NCBI GenBank assembly: GCA_001599595.1
Contig: BCHH01000014.1
Location: forward strand, 936,851-1,000,850
Direction of reading: 5' to 3'
DNA length: 64,000 bases
DNA from: Beverwykella pulmonaria
Taxonomy: Eukaryota; Ascomycota; Dothideomycetes; Pleosporales; Melanommataceae
This document shows, in pieces, positions 22,256-32,858 of this stretch (within the stretch, counting starts at the first letter, position 1; the number at the start of each line of letters is the position of its first letter). The translations under genes were made by a program, and so were the position numbers. A model generated the notes under the pieces. The model saw nothing but the letters and a program-made list of their open reading frames with translations. It was not told the DNA's origin and ran no database searches.

Positions 22256-24016
22256 GTGTAGATGGAGAGAACGGACTAGACGGACTGGTACCACCGGATA
22301 TGGAACATGGTAAAAGGGACAGTGGTTCTCGCATGAAGCTAAAAGTCGACGCCAAAGCCTGCCTTCGTTACCACAACACGACCTATTTTATGGCGGAGGA
22401 GCTATTTTAGAAAGTCTGAGTATAGCAATTATGTTCCCTGCGCTCCATATGCTTTGCTAAAGTTTTGCGATCCAATGTGGCCAGTGTTGAGTTTATTCCT
22501 GTGGTTCTGGTAAATTTCTAACGCCGAACATTTCCTTTCCGTAAGAAAATGGGTAACTACGTAATATGGTTCATTGTTTTCGCAGCCGTGAAGACCCCTA
22601 TACCTAAGAAACCCAGTAGGACTATACGGAAACAAAACGATCCTATACACCCCTCTATACTACGTGCTACTCACAGGTGTCCGTATTGAAATCTCACGAT
22701 CATACAAAAGCCAAAATTCAAGTATTTGGAGTAAGTGGAATAGCACATTTACAAACGGTGTGACGATCCAGGTGGTGTAGAAGCCTGTCGGCACAAATGC
22801 AACTTCAGTATGTTGCTTTTTCAGGTCGAAACACTTGATTTGCAGGCAAAACTAGAGTTACTCGGAAGTAGAGCCATCCGGAGAGCGCTGATTAGTTAAC
22901 AAGACCAAAGCTCTCGCGAACGACAATCAATCAATCCAGTTCCTCAATTTCTGCTTGCAACTATATTACTCACAATCGAGCTACCAGCCATGCTGGATAG
23001 TATAGATATGCGCGTCTATTTACCTCTGGAAGTCTTTTGCGCCATCGGCCGCGCCTTTCCACATTCTATATCTTGGGACAAAAGTTCGCTGACTCAGTGT
23101 ACTATGTCTACGAAGTACCCTGTACGCCCCCAGTTGGTAGGCCTGAATTAGTCTTCAGGAAAGCTAGCATCATTCAATCAAAAAGGAGAAAGTGATATAT
23201 TTGTGGCAATATCAGAAGACGATATTGAAGAGGGCTATTCTAGGTTTGATCTCAAATCAGGCTTTCCTCCACGCCGCGTACCTTGTCTTCTACCAGAAAC
23301 GCAGACAAGTCCGGCTCGGTCAAGCTGACGACTGTCTCTAAAATTATTTCTATCGCCAGTGAGGCGGCTCCTGTTTCCTGTTCTCGAGGGGTGTCAGTGC
23401 TCAAATAGTGACAAGAAGAAATTGGGTTGGTGGCTATTCCTTCATTCCCATGGTCCACGCTCTTGCTCGTGGCTATGATTACCATTGTAGTCGGTATGGA
23501 TATGAGATGACTGTGCCTGCTACCATCGCTTGTACTGTACATTATGCTGTCGCTACCCATTGTATACCGTCACTACTACATATACACTATTGCTGTCGTT
23601 GTTAACTGCCAATGTTTGCTAGACACTGTACATTGTCGCCACCAGCTGGACTTGGTTTTTTTTCTTATTTTGGGGAATCGTACAGTCCCAATCTCTCTGA
23701 AACTTTGTCACAAGTGCGATCTTATGAACATGTATCATAGATATGCCAAATGAATGATTGATATAATGCGATTAAAATAGGAATGCTAATGCTGTATTGG
23801 ATGGCAGCGGCAGAACCAAATGGTAGACGGTAGGATTGAAGACAAAGCTCAATGAAGGATGCGCTACTTCGTACCTGACAAATTGCGGCAGGTTCTGGAT
23901 TTCTCCCGCTCTCCTGTCCCTGATCAATGGCAGTTTAGTATGGCACGCCTTTCAAAGGTTATATGCGGAATTGAAAGTCAGGGGCCAAGACTCGAGGAAA
24001 TCCCCATAAGTACACC
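22256..24016. other. Gene-poor, AT-rich region
   Basis: This is 1.76 kb between the ligase gene and the 3' end of the GNAT gene. Only short frames occur, for example minus-strand 23252-23560, and none shows a recognisable motif or splice structure. No repeat was recognised by eye. Confidence 0.45.
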
Positions 24017-24673
24017 TCAAGCTGCTATAAGTGAGCATCGCAACTCCATATCAGCTACTCTTCCAATGCCAATTCCTGGACCTCGATCGCCATCATTTAT
24101 TACTTGAAAATTCATCCTCGCGTACAAGCCCAGTGCCTCGGTGTTTCCTAACGAGACTGCTAATTTGATGAGGACCTCCTTAGCACCTTTCTCGCATCCC
24201 AAAGCCTTCGCATGACCAATTGCAGCTGCAACAAGTGCTTTGCCGAGGCCAAGCCGTCGCGCTTCTGGCATGACAAACATTCCGGCGATTTCGAACTTCA
24301 GTCTACCTCCACCCACTTCCTGGTTTTGAGCGACGCCTGCTGAATCTTCCAAAGGCCCTAGAAGCACAGCACTTCCCACCCATATACCACTCAAGATACC
24401 ATATTCATCCTTTTCTTCCATTCTTGCCTCATCCGCCTCCTCGCCATTCGGTAGCGCCACTGCGACGAAAGGATAGGCGATAGGATTTTGTAGACGGGCT
24501 TCCCATTGGGCGTCTGTAAACCCCACTTCTCGGGTGTAGGTTGAAGAGAATGATTCTGGAGAGATTTGGAGGGATTGTAGACGCAGTTCTTTGTGGCGAT
24601 TGTTGATCTCGGTCCACACAGAAAGGTCGGCGTGCGATTTTGGGAGGAGATGGATTTTGAAGCCGTCCGCCAT
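24017..24673 (-). CDS. GNAT-family N-acetyltransferase
   Basis: This is a single-exon 218-aa protein. The acetyl-CoA binding motif A is clear: GMFVMPEARRLGLGKALVAAAIGHAKALG, with the R/Q-x-x-G-x-G/A signature RRLGLG. It is followed by NTEALGLYARMNFQV, the usual GNAT beta5-alpha4 end. The N-terminal part (WTEINNRHKELRLQSLQISP) resembles fungal GNATs that act on small molecules or protein N-termini. The substrate cannot be predicted. Confidence 0.88.
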   Translation of the reverse strand: MADGFKIHLLPKSHADLSVWTEINNRHKELRLQSLQISPESFSSTYTREVGFTDAQWEARLQNPIAYPFVAVALPNGEEADEARMEEKDEYGILSGIWVGSAVLLGPLEDSAGVAQNQEVGGGRLKFEIAGMFVMPEARRLGLGKALVAAAIGHAKALGCEKGAKEVLIKLAVSLGNTEALGLYARMNFQVINDGDRGPGIGIGRVADMELRCSLIAA

Positions 24674-27297
24674 GGTCGTGGCGATTGGGGTTGTGTATGT
24701 CGCTGACGGTGTTGAATGCGTTGTGCTTAACGGAGAAGGGCTTGCTATACATATAAGGCAAGCTGAGCGTAGAATGACTCATAGGGCAAGTGAGTCTGAC
24801 GCACCAAGCAACAAACAATCCGAGGAATCCGAGATCTTTTGACCTGAGTATGTCAACAGCAGCACATGTTCTCCAGGGAAGGGAAACTTATCAAAAAAAG
24901 GAATAGGCCGCCCCAAGGACGGCCTTGTGAACCACACCAACGCTCCCACACACCGCGAACTCCCTCCTCCACGCAAACAACTTCGCAACATCTTCAGCTC
25001 TAAAATGTATTGATGGCACTTCCCAAGATTTGGCTAAGAGCATTTCGCAAAGAAGACGATTTGACGATCAGCAAGCAGTCTCGTACAAAATGACGCGCAG
25101 GACAGTCCGATTGGCTACACGAGTCGCGGGCAATATTGACGGACAGGCCCAAGCCTTGACACTCACTCTAGAGAGGTCCCGTCGCCAGAGCCCTTAATAC
25201 ATGCAGGTTGCCTCTCGTTCTGGAGCCTGCGATCCTCTGTGGTGATGCTGTGTTTGATCAACCGCGACCTTCTTGCGACGATACTCTTGTCGTGACAACC
25301 TTTGCTCAGAAAATGGTCAATGTAATCCAGACATCGACGCGCAAAAGTTGCGGCGCTTCAGAACAAGCTACTCGTCAGATCCCCGTCGCTCTGCTTTGCT
25401 CTTCACTACGGCTGAGACCTTCGTTTTCGTAGGCCTAGACGCCCGCATGGACAAGTTCCTAGTCAAAGCAGCACAAGAGTCGAACAACTCTCTCTTTTGA
25501 ACACCATCATCTTTGGGTACTTAGCCCGCACAAACTTCTCTCCGTGTGTGAGGGCATGACTCTCTGAGACTAGTCTTTGTTTCCGCTCCAGTCCCTAGTC
25601 GGGTTTGGAGGGCAAAATGCGGACAAATAACATCCTCAAAAACCGCATGGTCGCATTCGCAACAGCAAATGAAAGCTGTTCGAATGAAAGGAAATTGGCG
25701 CTCGTCAGTACAGCTGTACGCTAAACGTAGAGGTTGACGATTGACGCGACTAGTCGGACAATACCAAAGGTAACTGTGTCGAGCGGTCTAGGACCATGAT
25801 ACAGGCTTCGTGACGTTAGGGATAGAATGTTAAGGTTGGAGCTGTGGTTGAGAACTTTCGTCCTTGTTGGGGCTGCTGGATGACCACTTAAGAAAGCGTG
25901 CGTTCCAAATAGATGCACGGGACATTTCCATCGTCATTGCAACAAGTCGGCCCCATAATAGTCACCGCAGGTAACGCTACGAACCGAGTCCAACACATGT
26001 GGGGTTCCCCGGTCTACTTTAGGAGTCTTCAAGGTTTCAGATCCGGAGCGTGACGGTCTGTCAAATTCATGGCATAGACATGAAGACCATATCGACTGGA
26101 ACGCGTTAAGAGACCTCGCTGGGCAAACAAGTCACCTTTCTGACGAGTGGATCTCCGCGACCAGGATACGTCCGTATGTAAGACTGGACCAAAGGTCTAG
26201 ACCGTGCTCTTCATCCACCTATTCGATACATCCAAAGTTGCCAACAAGGCACATGTGTGGGTTGGTACTCGGCGTTGCAGCTCCCTATACGGTTTCCAGA
26301 AAGAGTTCCCAGTGCACTGACGGAATTCGAAATCCCAAAGACGATTCTCGGCCGAGATGTCCGGCATCTCCCTCCACATCTCTCCTTAACATTGCCATCG
26401 AAACAGTCAGCGGAAGCTATCCATTGTTGACCAGAGTCTGTTGTCCAGCTGAGAGAATCGACGTGGTTTTCGCGTGAAAACTTCAACTCCCTAATGGGCA
26501 CATGATTCCTCAATACGAGGCTTACGCCTCCCGGACCTCGATTCTCCCTTTTGCACACCTTCTTGCGAAACACGGCACCCGAAGGGACAGCGATAGGCTA
26601 TCTAGTGGCTAGTCGGAAGGTCGGCGACATGACCGCGATACTGCTTCTTGCACGAGACGTGAAGAATACCAGAAGAGAATTAGGGTTAAGATCCGAGCCT
26701 GTCCTCCCCATGCACAACCCCCAGTGTGTCCACTGAGACGTATGAGACAGACATGCAAACGTCCATTGAGACCATACTGAGAGGCTCGGATGTGTGTCGG
26801 ACCCATACAGAACGTACATGGGGCGCGGCGAAGCATTCCAATCCGTAAGAACTAGAAGACAGACATCGGTGACTGTGAAGAGAGTGACATGCGTGGTGAA
26901 GCTTGTGGAGACAAGCGAGAGAAGGGTTTGGTGACAAAGGAGAGCGTTGCGCGACGGTCCCGCCGCAGTCGACATGGTCAGAAGATGCCAATGGGTTGTT
27001 CGGGTTCAGAATCCGGTCCCAGTGTGATCGAAGATGTCGTAGCAGCTCAATTGGAGACAGACTCTGTGTGGTGATGGAACTGTCGAGGTGGTTGTAGGAG
27101 GAGGAGAGACCCGCAAACGCGAGATCAAAGCTGTGGCTGGCACCGCGTGTGCACCAACACGCTTCCGGATTAGCTTTCTTCACGATATCACGCTTGAAAT
27201 TCATTGACTAAGCAGCCTTCGGACAATCTTCCGAACCCCATTTTTTGCCACCCTTCTCGATACATATTCCAGATTGTGATCTGTATCAGAGCAAATT
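24674..27297. other. Gene-free stretch upstream of the Rtp1-like gene
   Basis: This is 2.6 kb, the longest gap in the window, with divergent genes at its two ends. Open frames are short or lack any coding character, the longest being minus-strand 26686-27204, which is Ser/His-rich. I see no long terminal repeats, transposase motif or tRNA. Confidence 0.45.
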
Positions 27298-30200
27298 ATG
27301 GGCGCAGTGGAAGATGCGGTTGATGCGGCGGCAGACTTCATCGGCCCGTTTTTGGACGAAGGACCTAAACAAATCGGCCAAGGCGTCGCTCCGGCCGAAC
27401 GAGAAACACTCCCAAACGATCAGCTCGTGGAACAGGCGCTGTTCCACCTACATGCCATCAACTCCGCAGAAGCCGCGGCGGACCCGAATGCTCCATATGA
27501 TGGATCCCTAGTCGGCATTGTCTATGGCCTTTTAGACCTCATCACATCCCAAGGCATACTTCCATTCCTTTCCCCTGGAGTCGCGTTTTCTCAGCGCCCC
27601 AAATCAGTTCTAATACTGTCCTTGTCAATACCTCCCTCTCGAAATGAAAAATTACTTTCCAAGATCGTTGAATCCTTGATTGTAATATACGAGCAGAATA
27701 GGACAGGCGTCCAGCCACTTCTCACTCAACGAATTCTTCCTGACCTTATTTCCGCCGTCACAGAGCTCTCGTTTTCTCCTCACACGAGTCAAAAAACTTG
27801 CTCAACATTCAGGCCTCTCTATGAGAGCATTCTATCATCGACTCCCGTCTCTAGGCTGCTTCCAATTCTGACCTCCTGGCTCCAACAAGAACTTCCACCA
27901 TGGCTCCGCCAAAGACTATCCAAAGAGCTCGCTCTGGTTCCGCTTCGAGCTCATGGAATCCGACATACCATCGAGTTCCTCTCCTTGTCGTACTTGTCCA
28001 AGAACTCCCAAGCTCCTCAAGACTCGTCTGGATCTCTTTCGCAAATACAGATTCCTCTCGAAGCCATCACGCAAGCATCTCGACTTCTGGCATCAATCCC
28101 AAGTGACATGAGTCCTGATCAATGGTTTTCTCAGCTAGCCCCTCAACTTTGGGTTCTCCTAGACGGAACCGAGGGGAAAGAGCTAGCCAGGGCAGCAGGT
28201 CAGATCATCGCAGGTGGAGTACTGGGTCGCAAAACCACCGGCGCGCCGGGGATGATCGGATTCGAGCTCTTTGCGAGACCGTTGCTACAGGCCATCAACC
28301 CAGAGAAGACTGCAAACCCAACACTGAGACAAAGCACTTCAGACCAAGTAATCGTGAGCGAGCAAGATCTCAAGCTTGCACTGAAGCGACTATCTATGAT
28401 TGTATCTTCCTACCCTCATGCTGGTCTCATCAAACGCCTTGTAGGGCCCGTACTTCTACCACTTTGGGGCTTGATAGGCTATGTCAAGTCACGGCCGTCT
28501 CTTGAGAAGGAATGGACGGAATTGCCACGTACTATCATGTCCCGATACTTGACCATATCGTGCGACCCTAGGCAGATCGATAATATAACTACGAATATCT
28601 TCTGGGACGGAGAGCCTTGGTGGACATTTGGACCTGGGTCTCAGGGTGGCGTTGAAATACGCCAAAGGACGCAGCATTCTAGCGGCACCATGGATATGGG
28701 AGGTCTTTTTGCCCGAATCGAAAAGATGGACGACCACCTCAATACTCTAGTAACCCTCCTCGTGGAAGCTAACATCGACGACGAGATCGCTGGAGCGATC
28801 TTTGTACGCACTACCAAGAGATGGTTGTCTCTCGGACAATTGACTGAGAGCTCCAAGACCTCCCTCACAAATGAAGACGACACTGATCCCGTGGCCGCCC
28901 TCGTAGATGCGAAGCTCTCCGAAGCAATGGCCATAAAATTCAAAGACAAGTTCGCTCGCAGTCCCCAACACATCATTGAATTAATGGGGCAACTGCTGCA
29001 GAACTTTGTTACTGAGCACACGTCAAGGTCAAAAGAACTTGAGAATGCCAGCAGACCCAGTCGAGCTAGTCTACGGAATCTCGTCAAACTAGAATCTAGC
29101 GGCAATCAGACTCCTAGCATTGGCACAAATACAGAGTCCGAAGATCTCGTCTCTTTCGCTATCAGTATTCTAACCACACTCATATCATCTCCGGACTTCA
29201 AAAGGATCCCAGATGCAACGAAGTTATTCCCAGATATCCTATCCTCCCTCTCGTATCTATCTCAACCTCACTCACAGCTCACTCTCCAACCTCTCATCAT
29301 AAACGCAGCAACGAACCTCTCCCATCTCCTCGACCCCACCCCCAAAACTTCTATACCCTCCGACCCCTTAGCAAAATATCGGGTGACTTTAAAATCCGCC
29401 CTCACAGACCTCACTTCTCCCGACCCACCAAACCGCGCCTGGGCTCTCTCCGCGCTCCGCAAACTCCTCCGAGACCCTGTCTCCTTCTCGCTCATAGACG
29501 TTCCTTCAACGACACACATGCTCCTCTCGGCCTCAATCGCCGACCCTGAGTCCTACGTCCACAGCGCTGGCATTCCCGTACTGGTCGACCTCACAGTACT
29601 CGCTCCAAACCCCACTCTCCGCATTCTGGTGGACGCTTTCGTAGACACAGACGAGCGCTCGCTGCGTCTGAAGAAAGAACAGGATATCGAGCAAGCGCTC
29701 GACTTCCGACTACGCGTGGGCGAGATCCTAAATAATCTCATTTTGGAAGATGAGTTCTGGAACGCAGGTGACAGAATAGTGAAATATAGCAGTTTGAAAA
29801 TGATAGTCGAGTCTACACTGTCCCTCGCATCGCGCCGCGGTCATCGACAAAAGACTCTGTCTCAGCGCAACCAGCTCGAAAATATAGCTAAACAGGAGCA
29901 AGAGGAAGGCGAAGAGGCTTGGGGTGGGCCGATCCCGAATCTGCTCGACCCTGAGGGCGAGGACCCGGCTTCGCAACTGGAACGCGATGCCCTGCTTAAG
30001 ATCGTGAAGGGGTGGGAGAACACAGGCATTGAAGAGGATGTCAGGATTCGCGCTTCTGCGCTAAGTATCCTGGGTTTGGCCTTAGAGAAGAGATTAGAGT
30101 TTTTGAGTCAGGTCACGGTGGATGCGGGGTTGCAAATGGTACTCCAAATCTTAGTCATGGAGAGAAGTGAGGAAAAGGCGATTTTGAGAAGGGCGGCTGT

Positions 30201-30540
30201 GCTAGTCGTCATGGGGCTTTTGAGAAGTATGGACGCGTCACTTGAAGACAGAAATGAGATTGTGGTGGGTTTGGGGATAAATCACGCCAAAGAGGTGGAG
30301 AGGGTACTGAAATGGGTGCGTGATGAAGATTCGGATGAATTGGTAAGATTGCATGCTGAGACCGTGCTCGAAGGATTGGAGATTTGGAATATGAAGAGAC
30401 TTTTCAAGTTCAGAGAGGAAGAGATACGATTAGACGCAAATCTTGGTCTGGAAGGTAATCTGAGAGGGCTCCACGTGCGTCCTGTGAAGGAAGGAGACAA
30501 TGCGCGACCAAGGCCACGGGTTGTAGAGGAGATCGAATAG
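27298..30540 (+). CDS. Rtp1/Tango6-like RNA polymerase assembly factor
   Basis: This is an intronless 1080-aa protein made almost wholly of alpha-helical HEAT/ARM-like repeats, without signal peptide or membrane segment. The pattern of an N-terminal helical region, a central RTP1-C1-like part (RALRKLLRDP, HSAGIPVLVDLTVLAPNP) and a C-terminal part with LEDEFWNAGDRIVKYSSLKM and RRAAVLVVMGLLRSM fits Rtp1/TANGO6. Yeast Rtp1 is a cytoplasmic factor needed for assembly and nuclear import of RNA polymerase II subunits. Recognition is by overall pattern and domain order. Confidence 0.7.
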   Translation: MGAVEDAVDAAADFIGPFLDEGPKQIGQGVAPAERETLPNDQLVEQALFHLHAINSAEAAADPNAPYDGSLVGIVYGLLDLITSQGILPFLSPGVAFSQRPKSVLILSLSIPPSRNEKLLSKIVESLIVIYEQNRTGVQPLLTQRILPDLISAVTELSFSPHTSQKTCSTFRPLYESILSSTPVSRLLPILTSWLQQELPPWLRQRLSKELALVPLRAHGIRHTIEFLSLSYLSKNSQAPQDSSGSLSQIQIPLEAITQASRLLASIPSDMSPDQWFSQLAPQLWVLLDGTEGKELARAAGQIIAGGVLGRKTTGAPGMIGFELFARPLLQAINPEKTANPTLRQSTSDQVIVSEQDLKLALKRLSMIVSSYPHAGLIKRLVGPVLLPLWGLIGYVKSRPSLEKEWTELPRTIMSRYLTISCDPRQIDNITTNIFWDGEPWWTFGPGSQGGVEIRQRTQHSSGTMDMGGLFARIEKMDDHLNTLVTLLVEANIDDEIAGAIFVRTTKRWLSLGQLTESSKTSLTNEDDTDPVAALVDAKLSEAMAIKFKDKFARSPQHIIELMGQLLQNFVTEHTSRSKELENASRPSRASLRNLVKLESSGNQTPSIGTNTESEDLVSFAISILTTLISSPDFKRIPDATKLFPDILSSLSYLSQPHSQLTLQPLIINAATNLSHLLDPTPKTSIPSDPLAKYRVTLKSALTDLTSPDPPNRAWALSALRKLLRDPVSFSLIDVPSTTHMLLSASIADPESYVHSAGIPVLVDLTVLAPNPTLRILVDAFVDTDERSLRLKKEQDIEQALDFRLRVGEILNNLILEDEFWNAGDRIVKYSSLKMIVESTLSLASRRGHRQKTLSQRNQLENIAKQEQEEGEEAWGGPIPNLLDPEGEDPASQLERDALLKIVKGWENTGIEEDVRIRASALSILGLALEKRLEFLSQVTVDAGLQMVLQILVMERSEEKAILRRAAVLVVMGLLRSMDASLEDRNEIVVGLGINHAKEVERVLKWVRDEDSDELVRLHAETVLEGLEIWNMKRLFKFREEEIRLDANLGLEGNLRGLHVRPVKEGDNARPRPRVVEEIE

Positions 30541-30780
30541 CTGCGATATATTACTCTGACTATCCGACACTACTCTCGAAGCATTCTCCTGCCCCTGCGC
30601 CTCAATTTGTCCGTGGTATATGAATGCAATGCCAGCCATATTCCCAACGTCTTAGTATTCAGAAACATTGCGGTTGCGAAGTCGCGCTTGGTACCGATGC
30701 GGCGTTCCAATTGGGCTCTTTTGTTTTTGTAATCTTTGCATCGTCTAAGCTATAGGCTCGAGTCGCTGCCAATATTCACC

Positions 30781-31234
30781 TCATCCTGTCATCGCTGAAT
30801 CTTCTGTCGCCTTGGGTTCTATTTGATCTGCGTGTCCGATCCAAAGAACGTTGTTGCACCTGCCCACGAATTAGCGATTGTGTTCATTGTGCATATGCGC
30901 GAAAGGTCATGTACCGAATGAGCACCTGTCCTAATGTGCCAGAACTCTTTCCGTTGATGAACTCCTCGGTATTTGAAAGTTGGATATTCATGTACAGATC
31001 CATAGACACGAGCCTTCCCTTGTACTCCTGCTCACCCCACTTTAGTCGAACAACGATATCTTTGTCGACACTATACACCGGTCAGATACTATTAGGATAG
31101 CGTGCGTGAAGTTGGGAGGGTCGCCGGTACGTACAGGCTCTGGAGCAGTGGGCGCGGATTAAATGGCGGGACCGGAGTCTGTTCTGTCAGCTTCGCGTTG
31201 TATTTTAGAGTATCAAAGTGGAGCTTACAGCCAT
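30781..31234 (-). CDS. smf1: Small nuclear ribonucleoprotein SmF
   Basis: I model complement(join(30781..30859,30915..31070,31135..31178,31229..31234)), giving 94 aa. The first exon is only six bases (ATG GCT). The three introns (50, 64 and 55 bp) all have GT...AG ends and restore a continuous Sm fold. Sm1 is [37 protein letters not shown] follows, and Sm2 is [14 protein letters not shown]. SmF is one of the seven Sm ring proteins of U1, U2, U4 and U5 snRNPs. The last exon adds a short acidic tail. Confidence 0.92.
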
Positions 31235-31461
31235 GGTTCGGAAATGTGCAGATGTTTTTGTATGGAGAATGAGCGACAGAGCGTTGTTGCTTGAGGTGCT
31301 GTTGGTCAGGTTGAGCTTCACCTTCGAGAAACTTGAAGCCGAAAGGTTTCGCCGAGCCGAAGGTCACGTGCGATTTTCCGCCCCGCCCCCGCATCAACAA
31401 CGACAGACACTCAAAGCTCATCCGCAGCTTCAACATTTCGAATCTCGCGCCCATAGTCAAG
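31235..31461. promoter_or_regulatory. Bidirectional promoter, smf1 / CXXC zinc-binding protein
   Basis: Only 227 bp separate the two divergent start codons, so both genes must share this promoter. It is GC-rich in the middle with a C-run near 31379-31390 and has no clear TATA box, as expected for constitutive genes. Confidence 0.6.
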
Positions 31462-32162
31462 ATGCTTGCGCTTGCTCTGACCGCCGAGCTCAACGGGTAT
31501 GATTTCTAGAGTCCCAGCCTTTCGGCAGTGAGCGCTTTCTAACAGCTTTCTAGAGTAACGGACCTCCGCCCAGACGACACAGAGGACGCGCCTTTCTTCT
31601 ACACCTTCAAGGTCCAATGCACATCCTGTCGCGAAACACATCCGAACTACGTTACTTTGAACCGCTTCGTATGCTAGATAGCCCCTCGAAAATCGACGCG
31701 ACACCGTCTCACTCGCTTTAGGAACAACACGATGTGAGCGGTAGCAAAGGCGAGGCAAACTTTGTCTGGAGATGCAAGAACTGTAAGGTCATTATACCTT
31801 ACCCGGATGTTTCTGGCATAGGCTGACGGATAGCGACAGAGGGAACACTCGGCAAGTGTAAAGGCAGCACCCGCCACATATGCCCGCACCGAGCCGGCGA
31901 AAACTCAGAACATCCTCGAGTTCGACTGTCGAGGTCTCGAGTTCACAGAATTCAAAGCAGAGGTCAGTTCATGCAAGTTGATACAATGGCCAGACTAGGC
32001 TCTGACAGAACAAACCAGGGAAACTTCCTCGCTAAAGGTCTCGAAACAACCACCAAATTCACCGGCATCGACCTCACCGACGGGGAATGGTTCGACTACG
32101 ACGAGAAGGCGGGCGAAGAAGTCAGCATCACAAATGTAAAGTGGGAGATACGGCGAGCCTAG
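31462..32162 (+). CDS. CXXC zinc-binding protein (DUF866/CZIB family)
   Basis: I model join(31462..31496,31554..31668,31722..31787,31840..31962,32019..32162), giving 160 aa, the standard size of this family. The four introns are 52-57 bp. Two CXXC pairs, VQCTSCRETH and WRCKNCK, make the zinc site. The N-terminal MLALALTAELNG and the C-terminal DLTDGEWFDYDEKAGEEVSI and VKWEIRR blocks match eukaryotic UPF0587/C1orf123. The human protein binds zinc and has been linked to metal or proteasome-related roles, but no firm function is known. The third donor (GTCATT) is weak. Confidence 0.9.
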
Positions 32163-32858
32163 ATCCCTCTCTTTTATACGAATAGGCCACGTTTGTGTAG
32201 CAGGAGATTTCCCATACATATGCATGCATGCATGCGGGTAGAGCGAGCGGTCCCACATTCTCAAAATAACTTCACTCGGGGTATATTGATACATATGTGC
32301 TTCGTATCCCCAGAAGTCCCTGCGTGTAAAAATATATGATTTTCCCAGGGGAGGGGAACGGGTAGACACTGCATTTACGAACTGCACATTCTAGGTCTCT
32401 GGCTATTGTATGTGGGGACCACACGGCTATTTGTAAGACTTTTCCAATCCTTCAGTGATTTCCAGGGGACAAGCCAATGAATCCGGGGACGAGGTTCTGC
32501 AGCTTCTAGACGAATCCAGAAATATGCTGTACAACTTCCCGGCAATCTTTACTAATCTTCACTTCACGCACTAATCTTTTACTTCATCTGGCAACCTGAT
32601 TTTGAAACAGATTTATTTCAACTACAAATTACACGCAGGGTCGGGATATATGCATCATTAACGAAACCCATATCTCTCTACATCGACCTGCGGCAGGAGA
32701 ACAGTGAGAAATAGGTGATATTTCAAGGACTTCATACAGACCCCCTACTTTTACTAGCATTAGGAAAAAAGGAATGGCGAGCATTCTAGGTACCTGATAT
32801 CGAAATCAGCAATGCGCACTAGGGAAGTAGAAGTGCATCGGCCTACTCACATCAAAAC
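32163..32858. other. Intergenic between convergent genes
   Basis: This holds the 3' flanks of the zinc-binding protein gene and the repeat-precursor gene. A small ATGC tandem run sits at about 32220-32235. There is no coding frame of note. Confidence 0.5.

Noticed and set aside
23252..23560. 102-codon minus-strand frame
   Set aside because: Low coding character, no splice partners, no recognised motif.
26682..26694. TTAGGG-like word (attagggttaag)
   Set aside because: It is a single copy and not a telomeric array.
26686..27204. 172-codon minus-strand Ser/His-rich frame
   Set aside because: No motif, and the composition looks random; not called as a gene.
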